Shown: positions 7,693 through 14,827 of the stretch, one piece after another
How positions within the stretch are numbered: position 1 is the stretch's first letter
Layout: each line of letters starts with the position of its first letter
DNA from: Methyloceanibacter sp.
GTDB taxonomy: Bacteria > Pseudomonadota > Alphaproteobacteria > Rhizobiales > Methyloligellaceae
Assembly: GCA_025449615.1 (NCBI GenBank)
Contig: JANWJA010000083.1
Location: forward strand, 1-17,218
Direction of reading: 5' to 3'
Length of the DNA: 17,218 bases
Notes under the pieces: model-generated
Seen by the model: the letters and a program-made list of their open reading frames with translations, nothing else
What the model was told of the DNA's origin: nothing
Database searches by the model: none
Translations under genes and position numbers: made by a program

Positions 7693-8196
7693 TCACCCAA
7701 TCAGAAATTTGCGCAGCAGGATTTCGTCGTAGCCCTCGGCGACCAGTCCGGGCAGAACGGCGGCATCGCGAAACCCGTGGCTTCGATAGAAGCGAAGCGC
7801 GTTCTCATTGAACGAGGACGCGCAGACGAAGAGATTGCGCGCCTCTCGTGAAACCGCTTCGCTCTCGAAGCGCTCGAGCAACATTCCGCCGATGCCCTTT
7901 CGCTGGAACGGCGGCAGCAAGGCAAGCAACTCCAGATACGGACCTTTGAGCCATGGATAGCGGACCGAGATCACGCCCGCTCTTTCGCCGCCAACCTCGA
8001 TCAGGCAGCGGGTGACGCCGCCATCGGGCGAGGCGAGAAATTCGCTCAAGCGGTCCGCAGGATAATCCATCACCGACCATGGTTCCATCGCCACGATCGC
8101 GGCGGCAAGCGACGGACAATCCGCAGGCGACAGCGGCGCCAGCGTGAACGGTGCGTCGTGCTCAGTCGAGGCGCTGAAGTATCGACCAGAATTCAT
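7693..8196 (-). CDS. GNAT-family N-acetyltransferase
   Basis: A 167-residue cytoplasmic acetyltransferase. The acetyl-CoA pyrophosphate loop is seen at PPFQRKGIGGMLLERF (95-110), a Q/R-x-x-G-x-G/A motif, preceded by the strand YLELLALL. The C-terminal part has the typical NENALRFYRSHGF segment. Its substrate (small molecule, protein or peptide N-terminus) cannot be read from the sequence. The ATG at 8196 lies 35 bases inside the upstream deacetylase gene, with only a weak GGGGC-like site, so translation is probably coupled to that gene. No better start exists before the conserved core. The two genes form a probable two-gene operon on the minus strand. Confidence 0.85.
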   Translation of the reverse strand: MNSGRYFSASTEHDAPFTLAPLSPADCPSLAAAIVAMEPWSVMDYPADRLSEFLASPDGGVTRCLIEVGGERAGVISVRYPWLKGPYLELLALLPPFQRKGIGGMLLERFESEAVSREARNLFVCASSFNENALRFYRSHGFRDAAVLPGLVAEGYDEILLRKFLIG

Positions 8197-9172
8197 GGCT
8201 ATCGCCCCGGGGCGAGGTGCGCGCGAGATGCGAATTATCGCCCTTGCGGTTCTGATAGCACGCTTCGGCGATGACGGGCTTACCCGCCGCGATCAATTCG
8301 CTCACCGTGACGAAGCTATAGCCTTCCGCCTTGAGCTTGGGAATCACGGCGTCGAGCGCCTCGGCTGTATGCCGGCCCCTTCCATTGGCGTGAGCCACCA
8401 CGATGGCGCCAGGATGCGCTTTGGTCAGGATTGTTGCCGCGATCGCTTTCGCCGAACGATTAGGGTCGGGATCGCCGGTTACGATGTCCCATTGGATGGA
8501 GAGAAAGCCCGCGTTGGCTGCTTCCGTCAGGGTCTGCGCATTGCAGCGCCCGTAAGGAAAGCGGAACAGTTTCATTCGCTCCGGCGGCAAGGTGAAGCCG
8601 TTCGGACAGGAAGGACCGGTCACTAGTCCACGCCGGGCGCAGGTGTAGGAGGCCTCGGTGAGGCTGAGCTCTTCGCCGAACTGCTGCTGATTGATCCGCA
8701 ATGGATCGAGATGGCGCCAACTGTGACTCCCAATCTCGAACAAAGGATCGGCGAGCAGCTGCTCGGCGCGCTCGGGATGAGTCTCCATCCATTTGCCGCC
8801 GGCAAAGAACGTCGCCTTGACGTTCTGGCCACGGAGCACGTCGACGATACGCCCGTCATAGCCGGCAATCGCGCCTTCGGTTTCGCAAAGGTCGAAGGTG
8901 AGCGCGATGAGTTTTAGCCCCGCAGGAAGCTCGACGCTTCTGATCGAGCCGCGCAACTCCGGCGGCACTGGCGTTGCGTCAGGAATTGTCTCCTGCTTCA
9001 GCGCGTCCAGATTGATCGGGGTCTGGGCGTGTTTGGGCTGAATTTCGTCAGGCTTGCCTGCGAGCACGCCCGGCGCCCAGCAGCGCTGCGATTCGCCCGG
9101 CTCTTCGGCGAGCGTCAGCCCCGGCATGAACAGGGCTAAGGCAATGACAATTCTAGCAAAACCGCGAAACAT
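8162..9172 (-). CDS. Secreted NodB-type polysaccharide deacetylase with altered motif 1
   Basis: A 336-residue carbohydrate esterase 4 (NodB homology) protein. Residues 1-22 are a signal peptide (cleavage after LTLA), so it acts in the periplasm or outside. Motif 1 reads LTFDLCE (91-97) where most members have TFDDG: Asp94, the usual base, is kept, but the second Asp, a metal ligand, is Leu95. Motif 2 HSWRH supplies His150 and His154; motif 3 FRFPYG (203-208), WD at 228-229 and His261 in VVAHANG are conserved. Family members remove N- or O-acetyl groups from chitin oligomers, peptidoglycan or exopolysaccharide. The ATG at 9172, with GGGGG a few bases upstream, is preferred to a TTG at 9184. 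It overlaps the downstream GNAT gene. Substrate unknown. Confidence 0.88.
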   Translation of the reverse strand: MFRGFARIVIALALFMPGLTLAEEPGESQRCWAPGVLAGKPDEIQPKHAQTPINLDALKQETIPDATPVPPELRGSIRSVELPAGLKLIALTFDLCETEGAIAGYDGRIVDVLRGQNVKATFFAGGKWMETHPERAEQLLADPLFEIGSHSWRHLDPLRINQQQFGEELSLTEASYTCARRGLVTGPSCPNGFTLPPERMKLFRFPYGRCNAQTLTEAANAGFLSIQWDIVTGDPDPNRSAKAIAATILTKAHPGAIVVAHANGRGRHTAEALDAVIPKLKAEGYSFVTVSELIAAGKPVIAEACYQNRKGDNSHLARTSPRGDSHEFWSILQRLD

Positions 9173-9313
9173 CAAAGCCCCCAATTACCGCATTGAGGGC
9201 CGTCGGCGGCATGCCGTCAACGCGACGTTTTTTCATATTCTGCCCCCGCGGGAGCAACTTCTTGCCTCGCTCGGGGATTAAGCTCCTGACCGTAACCCCC
9301 CAAGGAGGAAACC

Positions 9314-9559
9314 ATGTTTAAAACATCAATTGCGATTGCCTTGTTAGCCGCCGCTTTGGCCGGTCCTGCATACGCCGCCGATCTTTGCAATGACGGCCAT
9401 ATGAAGCAAATGGACGACATGATTGCCAAGATGACCGACGCCGCCAAGCAGAAGGAGGCCACAGCCGCCCTCGATGCATCGAAGGCCGCGATGAAAGCCG
9501 GCGACAACGCGGGATGCATGAAACATATGGATGAAGCCCACGCGGCAATGGGCATGTAG
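9314..9559 (+). CDS. Small secreted Met/Cys/His-rich helical protein
   Basis: An 81-residue protein with a textbook signal peptide (1-21, ending AYA). The 60-residue mature part is predicted helical and holds 9 Met, 3 His and 2 Cys (25, 68). Two similar segments, CNDGHMKQMD near the start and CMKHMDEAH near the end, suggest a helical hairpin with the Cys pair joining its ends or with clustered Met/His binding a metal. The ribosome binding site is excellent (AAGGAGGAAACC before ATG). It is transcribed divergently from the deacetylase, with about 140 bp between them, and is followed by a 10-bp-stem hairpin. I recognise the general pattern of conserved small secreted proteins in rhizobia but no characterised function; copper or redox binding is only an inference. 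Confidence 0.8.
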   Translation: MFKTSIAIALLAAALAGPAYAADLCNDGHMKQMDDMIAKMTDAAKQKEATAALDASKAAMKAGDNAGCMKHMDEAHAAMGM

Positions 9560-9589
9560 GCCGAGCGAATTGAATTGCTGTAAATGTTT

Positions 9590-9610
9590 CATGGCCGGAC
9601 TCCGGCCATG
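9590..9610. terminator. Strong hairpin, probable bidirectional terminator
   Basis: Two perfect 10-base arms (CATGGCCGGA at 9590-9599 and its complement at 9601-9610) flank a single base, so in practice a stem of about 8-9 bp with a small loop. It lies 30 bp after the stop of the small secreted protein and just past the stop of the convergent J-domain gene. The flanks lack a real U-run, so it could be a Rho-aided stop or a transcript-end stabiliser. Confidence 0.5.
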
Positions 9611-9616
9611 ATGGCC

Positions 9617-10936
9617 TCAAGCGCGCTTGCCGCTGAGAATGTCCCAGGCGACGTTGATCTGCTTCAGGCGAATTTCGCGCAGCCGCCGGTCGTCTTCGTG
9701 CTTGGCGCGGTCGGGATGCCAAGTCTGGCGCAAACGCTTCACCAGCCGCTTCAGCGTATCCTTGCCGGCATCGGGTGCGGCGCCGAGCATACGCAATGCC
9801 TCGGCACGGCTCTTCGGCAGCCACTCGTCAATGGTCGGCGGCGGCGTGGGCCGAGCTTCTTGTCTCGGCCGTGCGCTTCCTTGCCCAAACCCTGGAGCGC
9901 CTTGCGCGGGCGGGGTGCTGTGCGGCGTGGGACGCACCGCAATATCCTCGCGCGGCAGAGGCTCCATGCGCGCGAGCGCGGATCCGGCAAAAGCGGCAAG
10001 TCCGGTCGCGGGACCCCGGCGGAATGAGACGTAAAGCGAGGTGCCGACCAGCGACAAAGCGATCAGCATGAATCCGATCTGCGGCGCCCAGCTCTTGAGC
10101 AGGCTCGATGTCGACAAGGACGAGGTCAGCTCGGGCGAGGGGCTCTTCGGTTGCTCGCTCATCGCCTGCGAACCTTTAGCCTCGACATTAGGCTGCTCGA
10201 TGGTCGCGACTTGGCTCGGCGCGGGCTTCACGATTGGTGCTGGCGTCTCGGGCGCAGGTGCGGGCTTCGGCTTCGCCTGCGGCACCGAACCGGTCGCCTT
10301 GGAGTCGGACCCTTGGCTCGAGGGTACTGCATCGGGCGACTTCGACGCTTGACTCTTCGGCGTCGGCAACGGTACTGCGGGTGCCGCCACGAATTGCGCA
10401 AACCGCGCCATCGGCGGCGCGAAACCCTCGGGCAGTTCCATCGATTGGCGCGGCCCTCCCGGATAGGGCACGGCGCAAGGGACCGGCGGTGCGTAACCAT
10501 AGGGGCCAATCATCCGCCGCGGCGGATAACCGAACGGGCCTCCTGGTCCGCATGGCCCAGCTCTCCAGGCCGGAGCCGACATCAAGTGGAAGCGGCCATT
10601 ACTCACATAGCCTGGGTTTTTGGTATAGCGCGTCAGCGCCTCAGCGACGGAGATCCATGGCACCCGGACACCGCTGCAATCGAGATCGAAGCGCTGCAGG
10701 TTCAGGCTGGGGCAACCGCCCGGCATATCGGGCGCGCAGGTCGAGAACATCCGGGATTCCGGTGCTCCATAGACGCGATAGGTGCGTGGGTCCGAAGGCG
10801 TGAGCTCGACTTTGCCGCGATTGGCCTGGCAGGCGAACGGCATCGAAAGGCCGGAATCGGCCAACGCCGGCGCCGCCCAGCCGAGTGCGGCCACCGCCCC
10901 CAAAAGAGCCGGGAAATGCTTGCTCATCGTTGCCAT
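9617..10936 (-). CDS. Trans-membrane J-domain protein with periplasmic N-terminal half
   Basis: A 439-residue protein with an unusual layout. Residues 1-26 are a signal peptide (cleavage after ALA). Residues 27-165 are a predicted periplasmic region with six Cys (36, 67, 75, 87, 129, 154) and a Gly/Pro/Tyr-rich patch. Residues 186-270 are a Pro/Ser/Ala-rich linker. Residues 286-305 form one transmembrane helix followed by RR, placing the rest in the cytoplasm. The C-terminus (about 375-439) is a J domain with HPD at 407-409 in TWHPDR and the later KQINVAWDIL helix. J domains stimulate the ATPase of DnaK-type chaperones. This would link a periplasmic sensor or binding part to cytoplasmic Hsp70. 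The start is ATG 10936 with AGGGGG 5 bases upstream. No partner Hsp70 gene is nearby; the periplasmic part matches nothing I recognise. Confidence 0.8.
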   Translation of the reverse strand: MATMSKHFPALLGAVAALGWAAPALADSGLSMPFACQANRGKVELTPSDPRTYRVYGAPESRMFSTCAPDMPGGCPSLNLQRFDLDCSGVRVPWISVAEALTRYTKNPGYVSNGRFHLMSAPAWRAGPCGPGGPFGYPPRRMIGPYGYAPPVPCAVPYPGGPRQSMELPEGFAPPMARFAQFVAAPAVPLPTPKSQASKSPDAVPSSQGSDSKATGSVPQAKPKPAPAPETPAPIVKPAPSQVATIEQPNVEAKGSQAMSEQPKSPSPELTSSLSTSSLLKSWAPQIGFMLIALSLVGTSLYVSFRRGPATGLAAFAGSALARMEPLPREDIAVRPTPHSTPPAQGAPGFGQGSARPRQEARPTPPPTIDEWLPKSRAEALRMLGAAPDAGKDTLKRLVKRLRQTWHPDRAKHEDDRRLREIRLKQINVAWDILSGKRA

Positions 10937-10966
10937 CTTCGCCCCCTTATGCCCAAACCGGCTAAG

Positions 10967-10994
10967 GCAACAAGGATCATCGACAATTTGTTGC
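10967..10994. promoter_or_regulatory. Dyad upstream of the J-domain gene, possible operator
   Basis: GCAACAA (10967-10973) and TTGTTGC (10988-10994) are perfect inverted 7-mers with a 14-base spacer, placing their centres two helical turns apart. The dyad lies 31-58 bases before the J-domain start, within its likely promoter region. This geometry suits a dimeric regulator; no matching regulator is identified. Confidence 0.35.
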
Positions 10995-11036
10995 GAATTT
11001 ATTTAGAAGCGGAAGATATTGGCGCTTTTTGGAAGA

Positions 11037-11058
11037 ATTGCGGCTTTTCCGCCGCAAT
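11037..11058 (-). terminator. Hairpin after the VWA gene, probable terminator
   Basis: ATTGCGGC (11037-11044) and GCCGCAAT (11051-11058) form a perfect 8-bp stem with a 6-base loop, about 42 bases past the VWA stop on the minus strand. It is followed there by TCTTCC, a modest pyrimidine run. It separates the VWA gene from the J-domain gene. Confidence 0.5.
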
Positions 11059-11099
11059 ATTGTAAGGCTCCGGGCCGGCGATGGAGAGAATGGTCAGGC

Positions 11100-11864
11100 T
11101 CAGCGCAGCGGCTTGAGTTCGGCTTGCGAAATCATCGGACAGTCCAGCGTCTTCTCCAGCGCGCCCACCAGGTCGTCCTCGGAATTGGCCTTGATATAGA
11201 GACCGTGGGTCTGATCGGCGAGGCACATCAGGTCGAGTACGCTGGTGCCGCTCCAACTATAGCCTTCGTAGCGAAATGCGATCACGTGAACCGTCAGCTG
11301 CTGGGCGGTGTCATGGAGTTTCTTGCCAAGATCGCAAGGCTGCCCGCCGCAGGTTTCCTCGCCGTCGGTAATGACGACGATGACGCCCGGCTTGTTACGA
11401 TAATCGAGCACTTCGGCCGCCTGCTCCACGGCCGCCGTCAGCGGCGTTTTGCCGGCCGGCACCAGCGCGTTCACGACCCGCATGATCGGCTTCGCCGCGT
11501 TCGGCAACGGCTTCATGTTCACTTCGATATTACATTGATTGTATTCGCCCGGCCCGTACGTAATGAGACCAACGCGGCGGAACTTGGTGGCACTTGGTAA
11601 TACTTTGGCCAGCGCCGAGCGCGCCTCGTCGATCCGCGGTCGCGAATTCGGAATGCCGAGAACTTGGTTGCCGGACATCGAACCGGAGGCGTCGAACACC
11701 AGCATGGCGTCCTCGTTGCAGGGCCTTTGGTTGGGATCGGCTTCCGCAGCGCGTGTGCTGGGCACGAGGATCAGCGCTCCGATGAGGCCTAAGGCGAAGG
11801 CCGCGCCGCCGCCGAACACCTTGCTAAGAGCGTCAAACCTCAGACGATAGGTTGCAAATTTCAT
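11100..11864 (-). CDS. Secreted von Willebrand factor A-domain protein
   Basis: A 254-residue protein with an N-terminal hydrophobic export segment (about 18-40, ending STRAA), so the domain is periplasmic or extracellular. The metal-ion-dependent adhesion site is complete: DASGS (Asp58, Ser60, Ser62), Thr140 in AGKTPLTAAV and Asp167 in VITDGEETCGG. Six Cys in the mature part (49, 111, 172, 177, 214, 242) could form disulfides. VWA domains bind protein partners through the chelated Mg2+; this single-domain form has no visible enzyme or anchor. The start at 11864 has GGGAG 9 bases upstream and precedes the signal sequence directly; an in-frame earlier ATG at 11969 would add a tail before the signal. 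Its neighbours rimK and the J-domain gene are on the same strand but separated by 150-160 bp gaps. Confidence 0.85.
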   Translation of the reverse strand: MKFATYRLRFDALSKVFGGGAAFALGLIGALILVPSTRAAEADPNQRPCNEDAMLVFDASGSMSGNQVLGIPNSRPRIDEARSALAKVLPSATKFRRVGLITYGPGEYNQCNIEVNMKPLPNAAKPIMRVVNALVPAGKTPLTAAVEQAAEVLDYRNKPGVIVVITDGEETCGGQPCDLGKKLHDTAQQLTVHVIAFRYEGYSWSGTSVLDLMCLADQTHGLYIKANSEDDLVGALEKTLDCPMISQAELKPLR

Positions 11865-12014
11865 TACATAATGCTCCCGGCAAAACGCGGTCACTTTAAC
11901 GCAGAATCCGATGACCTTGGGAAGGGGGCTGCGGCGGCGGGTTCTGGCAAATTTTATGGGATGGTTCACGTCTCGCGCGTGGCGCGACTCCTACGGGCGA
12001 GTTTAAGAGGGAGC

Positions 12015-12920
12015 CTAGCCTTTACCCTTGGTCCGGGTTGTGCCGCGCAGCGCATTGCGCTCCAGGAACTCGATCATCGGATCGGCGACGTCCACGCCTG
12101 ACGCTTTCTCCAAACCTTCAATGCCGGGCGAGGAATTGACCTCGAGCACGACAGGTCCGCGCCTGGACCGCAGCATATCGACGCCGCAAACATTGAGACC
12201 GAGCGTGGCCGCGGCCCTGACGGCGGTGGCTCGTTCCTGGGGCGAGATCTTCACGCTTGTGCCCGCTCCGCCGCGGTGCAGATTGGAGCGGAACTCGCCG
12301 GGCGCGCCTTGCCGCTGCATCGCCGCCACCACCCTGTCGCCGATGACGAGCGCGCGGATGTCGGCGCCGTCCGCTTCCTTGATGAACTCCTGCACCAGGA
12401 TGTTGACGTTGGCGCCTTGAAACGCCTCGATCACCGATTTCGCAGACTTGATCGTATCGCCCAGCACCACCCCGATCCCTTGCGTGCCCTCGAGCAGTTT
12501 GATGATCACCGGCGTGCCGCCGACAAGATCGATAATGTCTTCGGCCTGTCTTGGGTCATGGGTGAACGCCGTCACCGGTAGTCCGATGCCGCGCCGCGCC
12601 AACAGCTGTAGGCAGCGAAGCTTGTCCCGCGAGCGTCCGATGGCGACGGATTCGTTCAACGGATAGATGCCCATCACTTCGAATTGGCGGAGCACCGCGA
12701 GTCCATAGAACGTCACCGAGGCGCCGATGCGCGGGATCACGGCGTCGAAGCCCTCGAGCTGCCGCTTGCGATAATACAATGCCGGCCGCTGCGAGGTGAT
12801 GTTGATCGACACCCTGAGCGTGTTGATCACCTCGATCTCATGACCGCGCGCGCGCGCCGCCTCGCAAATGCGCCGATGGGTGTAGAGATTAGGGTTCCGC
12901 GCGAGCAACGCGATCTTCAT
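12015..12920 (-). CDS. rimK: RimK: ATP-grasp glutamate ligase for ribosomal protein S6
   Basis: A 301-residue ATP-grasp enzyme (E. coli RimK is 300). The N-terminal [17 protein letters not shown] is characteristic of the family. The ATP-binding strand-loop [16 protein letters not shown] and the metal/substrate segment [19 protein letters not shown] are intact. RimK adds glutamate residues to the C-terminus of ribosomal protein S6 in gamma-proteobacteria and Pseudomonas; some relatives ligate glutamate to other acceptors. The ATG at 12920 is chosen by length and homology even though its Shine-Dalgarno is poor; a TTG at 12950 would add ten residues. It follows the RimB-like protease gene on the same strand by 34 bp, so the two are probably one transcript, and translational coupling could compensate for the weak ribosome binding site. 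Confidence 0.92.
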   Translation of the reverse strand: MKIALLARNPNLYTHRRICEAARARGHEIEVINTLRVSINITSQRPALYYRKRQLEGFDAVIPRIGASVTFYGLAVLRQFEVMGIYPLNESVAIGRSRDKLRCLQLLARRGIGLPVTAFTHDPRQAEDIIDLVGGTPVIIKLLEGTQGIGVVLGDTIKSAKSVIEAFQGANVNILVQEFIKEADGADIRALVIGDRVVAAMQRQGAPGEFRSNLHRGGAGTSVKISPQERATAVRAAATLGLNVCGVDMLRSRRGPVVLEVNSSPGIEGLEKASGVDVADPMIEFLERNALRGTTRTKGKG

Positions 12921-12954
12921 AGGAGTGTCCGTGCCGGAGAATGAGGTCAAGTGT

Positions 12955-13467
12955 CTATGGCAGCAACTTACTGAGTTCGAATGCGGTGGCGCGATGCCGC
13001 CCGCGGCGGGGCTTCAGCGGCGACCGTGGTGAAGCCAGGAACGAGCGGCTCGGCACGATGAGAATTCGCCGCCCGAGCGCGGTCCGGCCCAGCAGCATGC
13101 GAAATCCCATCTGATCGCGATTGGTAAGCGCAAGCTCGATCGGCCAGCTGCTCTCGCCCAGTCTGATCTCGGTCTTGATGATATAGCGCCGCTCCACGCC
13201 GCCCCCTGAATTTCTGACGGTGCGCTCGTCGATGGCGCGGGCCTCGCAGATGACTTTGCGCGCTTCGCTCCGCTGCATCGGGTGAATCTCGAACCGTACC
13301 CAAAGCGACCCGCCGCGCCGGAATGGCTCGATATTCCAGGCATGTAGCGCGCTGGTGCGGGCACCGGTGTCGATCTTGGCCTTGATGCCTTCGACGCCAA
13401 GTTCGGGAAGCCCGACCCATTCGCGCCAGCCGATCCGGATCGTATCTTTGGCGCCTGTCTGCTTCAT
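12955..13467 (-). CDS. rimB: RimB-like retropepsin-fold protease (PF05618-type, 'ATP-dependent zinc protease' family)
   Basis: A 170-residue protein of the family long labelled ATP-dependent zinc protease. The motif [13 protein letters not shown] (31-43), with Asp33-Thr34-Gly35, is the aspartic-protease-like active-site loop, and MLLGRTAL (124-131) is the second conserved segment. In Pseudomonas, RimB opposes RimK by trimming the glutamate tail of S6 (family knowledge); adjacency to rimK here fits that role. Residues after about 140 form a basic extension ([11 protein letters not shown]). The ATG at 13467 is preferred to a TTG at 13476; neither has a strong ribosome binding site. No rimA-like third gene is present in the window. 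It may be co-transcribed with chaA, 60 bp upstream. Confidence 0.85.
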   Translation of the reverse strand: MKQTGAKDTIRIGWREWVGLPELGVEGIKAKIDTGARTSALHAWNIEPFRRGGSLWVRFEIHPMQRSEARKVICEARAIDERTVRNSGGGVERRYIIKTEIRLGESSWPIELALTNRDQMGFRMLLGRTALGRRILIVPSRSFLASPRSPLKPRRGRHRATAFELSKLLP

Positions 13468-13527
13468 CTTGATCAAGTTAGAACGAAGCTTGCCCGCTGT
13501 CTAAGCTCCTCTGATGCTGCGGGACGG

Positions 13528-14676
13528 TTAAGGACTTACGATCAGGGCCAGGTAGACGAAGAACAGCAGCAGATGCACGATGCCTTGCAGAACGTTGGTC
13601 CGCGGGCCGCCGAAGGTCAGCGCGCTCACGAACAGCGTGAGGATCAAGAGAACCTCTTGCAGCTGATCCAGCCCGAGATGCACGTCGCGCCCGGTGAGGA
13701 GCCCGACCGTGAGCACGGCAGGAATGGTGAGTCCGATCGTCGCCAGCGCCGAGCCGAGGCACACATTCACCGCGCGCTGCAGATGATTGTCGAGCGCGGC
13801 GTGGAAGGCAGTCAGCCCCTCCGGCGACAGCACCAGGACGGCGATCATGATGCCGCCGAGCGCCGCCGGCAATTGCAGCCGTTCGATGCCGTGATCGACC
13901 AGGATGGCGAGATATTCGGAGAGCAGCACGACCGGCGCGAGCGAGAGCAGTAGCATCGCAACATGGAACGAAAGCGATCCCGTCACCTCTCCGTGGCGCG
14001 AGACATCCTCCCGCTTCGTATTGATGCCATACACCGGCTCGGCGAAGAAGGCGCGATGCCGCGCCGTTTGGATGATAACGAACACGACATAGAACAGAAT
14101 GGTGATGGTGGCGAAGAGGCCGGCCTGGAACGGATATTTGGAAGGGTCGGGGATCGACTTGGTATAGTTCGGGATGATGAGACCGAACACGGCAAGCGAG
14201 GCGATGACCACGAGGAAGGCGCGCGCGCCTTCGAGATTATATTCCTGCTCCCAATAGCGTAGCGCGCCGATCACGAGCGCCAGGCCGATCATGCCGTTGA
14301 GCACGATCATTAAGGTGGAGAACATCACGTCGCGCGCAAGCGTCGGATTGTTTTCGCCATGCATGATGATCGAGGCCATCAGCGACACCTCAATCACCGT
14401 GACCGAGAGCGTGAGCACCAGAGTGCCGTAAGGCTCGCCCAACAACTCGGCGACCGCATCGGCGTGACGCACCACGCCGAACGCGCAGACCATCATGACG
14501 CCGAACAGGCCAAGAAACTTGACGAGTGCCAACGGCGTGTCGCTGAGGTCATTGAACAGTTGGCCCTGAAACACGATCACGACGACGGTGGCGGCGAGGC
14601 CGATCAGCGTTGGCCATTCCGTGCGCGCCCGGGACCTTCGGGCCCGTTTTTGGATGGTGATGTCTTGCTGGTTCAT
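13528..14676 (-). CDS. chaA: ChaA-type Ca2+(Na+)/H+ antiporter
   Basis: A 382-residue inner-membrane protein of the calcium/cation exchanger superfamily, close in length to E. coli ChaA (366). About eleven hydrophobic segments are seen. The two alpha-repeat motifs facing the ion site are present: VTVIEVSLMASIIMHG in the first half, and LSPEGLTAFHAAL followed by NVCLGSALATIGLTIP in the second, with their key Glu. The N-terminus carries a basic tail (QKRARRSRAR), expected in the cytoplasm. The start ATG 14676 has GGGAG about 7 bases upstream; the frame continues upstream without a supported site. It exports Ca2+ or Na+ in exchange for protons, mostly at high pH. The TetR gene is divergent with 151 bp between, so it may control this gene. 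Confidence 0.9.
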   Translation of the reverse strand: MNQQDITIQKRARRSRARTEWPTLIGLAATVVVIVFQGQLFNDLSDTPLALVKFLGLFGVMMVCAFGVVRHADAVAELLGEPYGTLVLTLSVTVIEVSLMASIIMHGENNPTLARDVMFSTLMIVLNGMIGLALVIGALRYWEQEYNLEGARAFLVVIASLAVFGLIIPNYTKSIPDPSKYPFQAGLFATITILFYVVFVIIQTARHRAFFAEPVYGINTKREDVSRHGEVTGSLSFHVAMLLLSLAPVVLLSEYLAILVDHGIERLQLPAALGGIMIAVLVLSPEGLTAFHAALDNHLQRAVNVCLGSALATIGLTIPAVLTVGLLTGRDVHLGLDQLQEVLLILTLFVSALTFGGPRTNVLQGIVHLLLFFVYLALIVSP

Positions 14677-14802
14677 GGGCCGCTCCCGGCGATTATCGAC
14701 CATCCTGTCGCGGCGGTCTTGAGGCAAGCCCTATGGCGGCGTCGATTGGTCGCGAGAAGCCTTGTGCCAGAACGTCCGAAAGCCACCAGCTAGCTTCGGT
14801 TA

Positions 14803-14822
14803 AGGCTTTGATGTAATAGCCT
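14803..14822. promoter_or_regulatory. Short inverted repeat before the TetR gene
   Basis: AGGCT (14803-14807) and AGCCT (14818-14822) are inverted 5-mers spaced by 10 bases, just ahead of the tetR ATG in the chaA/tetR intergenic region. The size suits a TetR operator, but 5-base arms occur often by chance. Confidence 0.22.
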
Positions 14823-14827
14823 CTCAC

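Noticed and set aside
9215..9233. CGTC-loop-GACG followed by six T, resembling an intrinsic terminator
   Set aside because: The stem has only 4 bp and it lies between two divergent genes, where a terminator is not expected.
10151..11065. Plus-strand frame across the J-domain gene
   Set aside because: Arg/Gly-rich shadow translation without a ribosome binding site; the opposite frame has signal peptide, membrane helix and HPD.
11973..11987. TCGCGC-GTG-GCGCGA hairpin after rimK
   Set aside because: Six-base CG alternating stem with a 3-base loop and no U-run; such repeats are frequent in GC-rich DNA.
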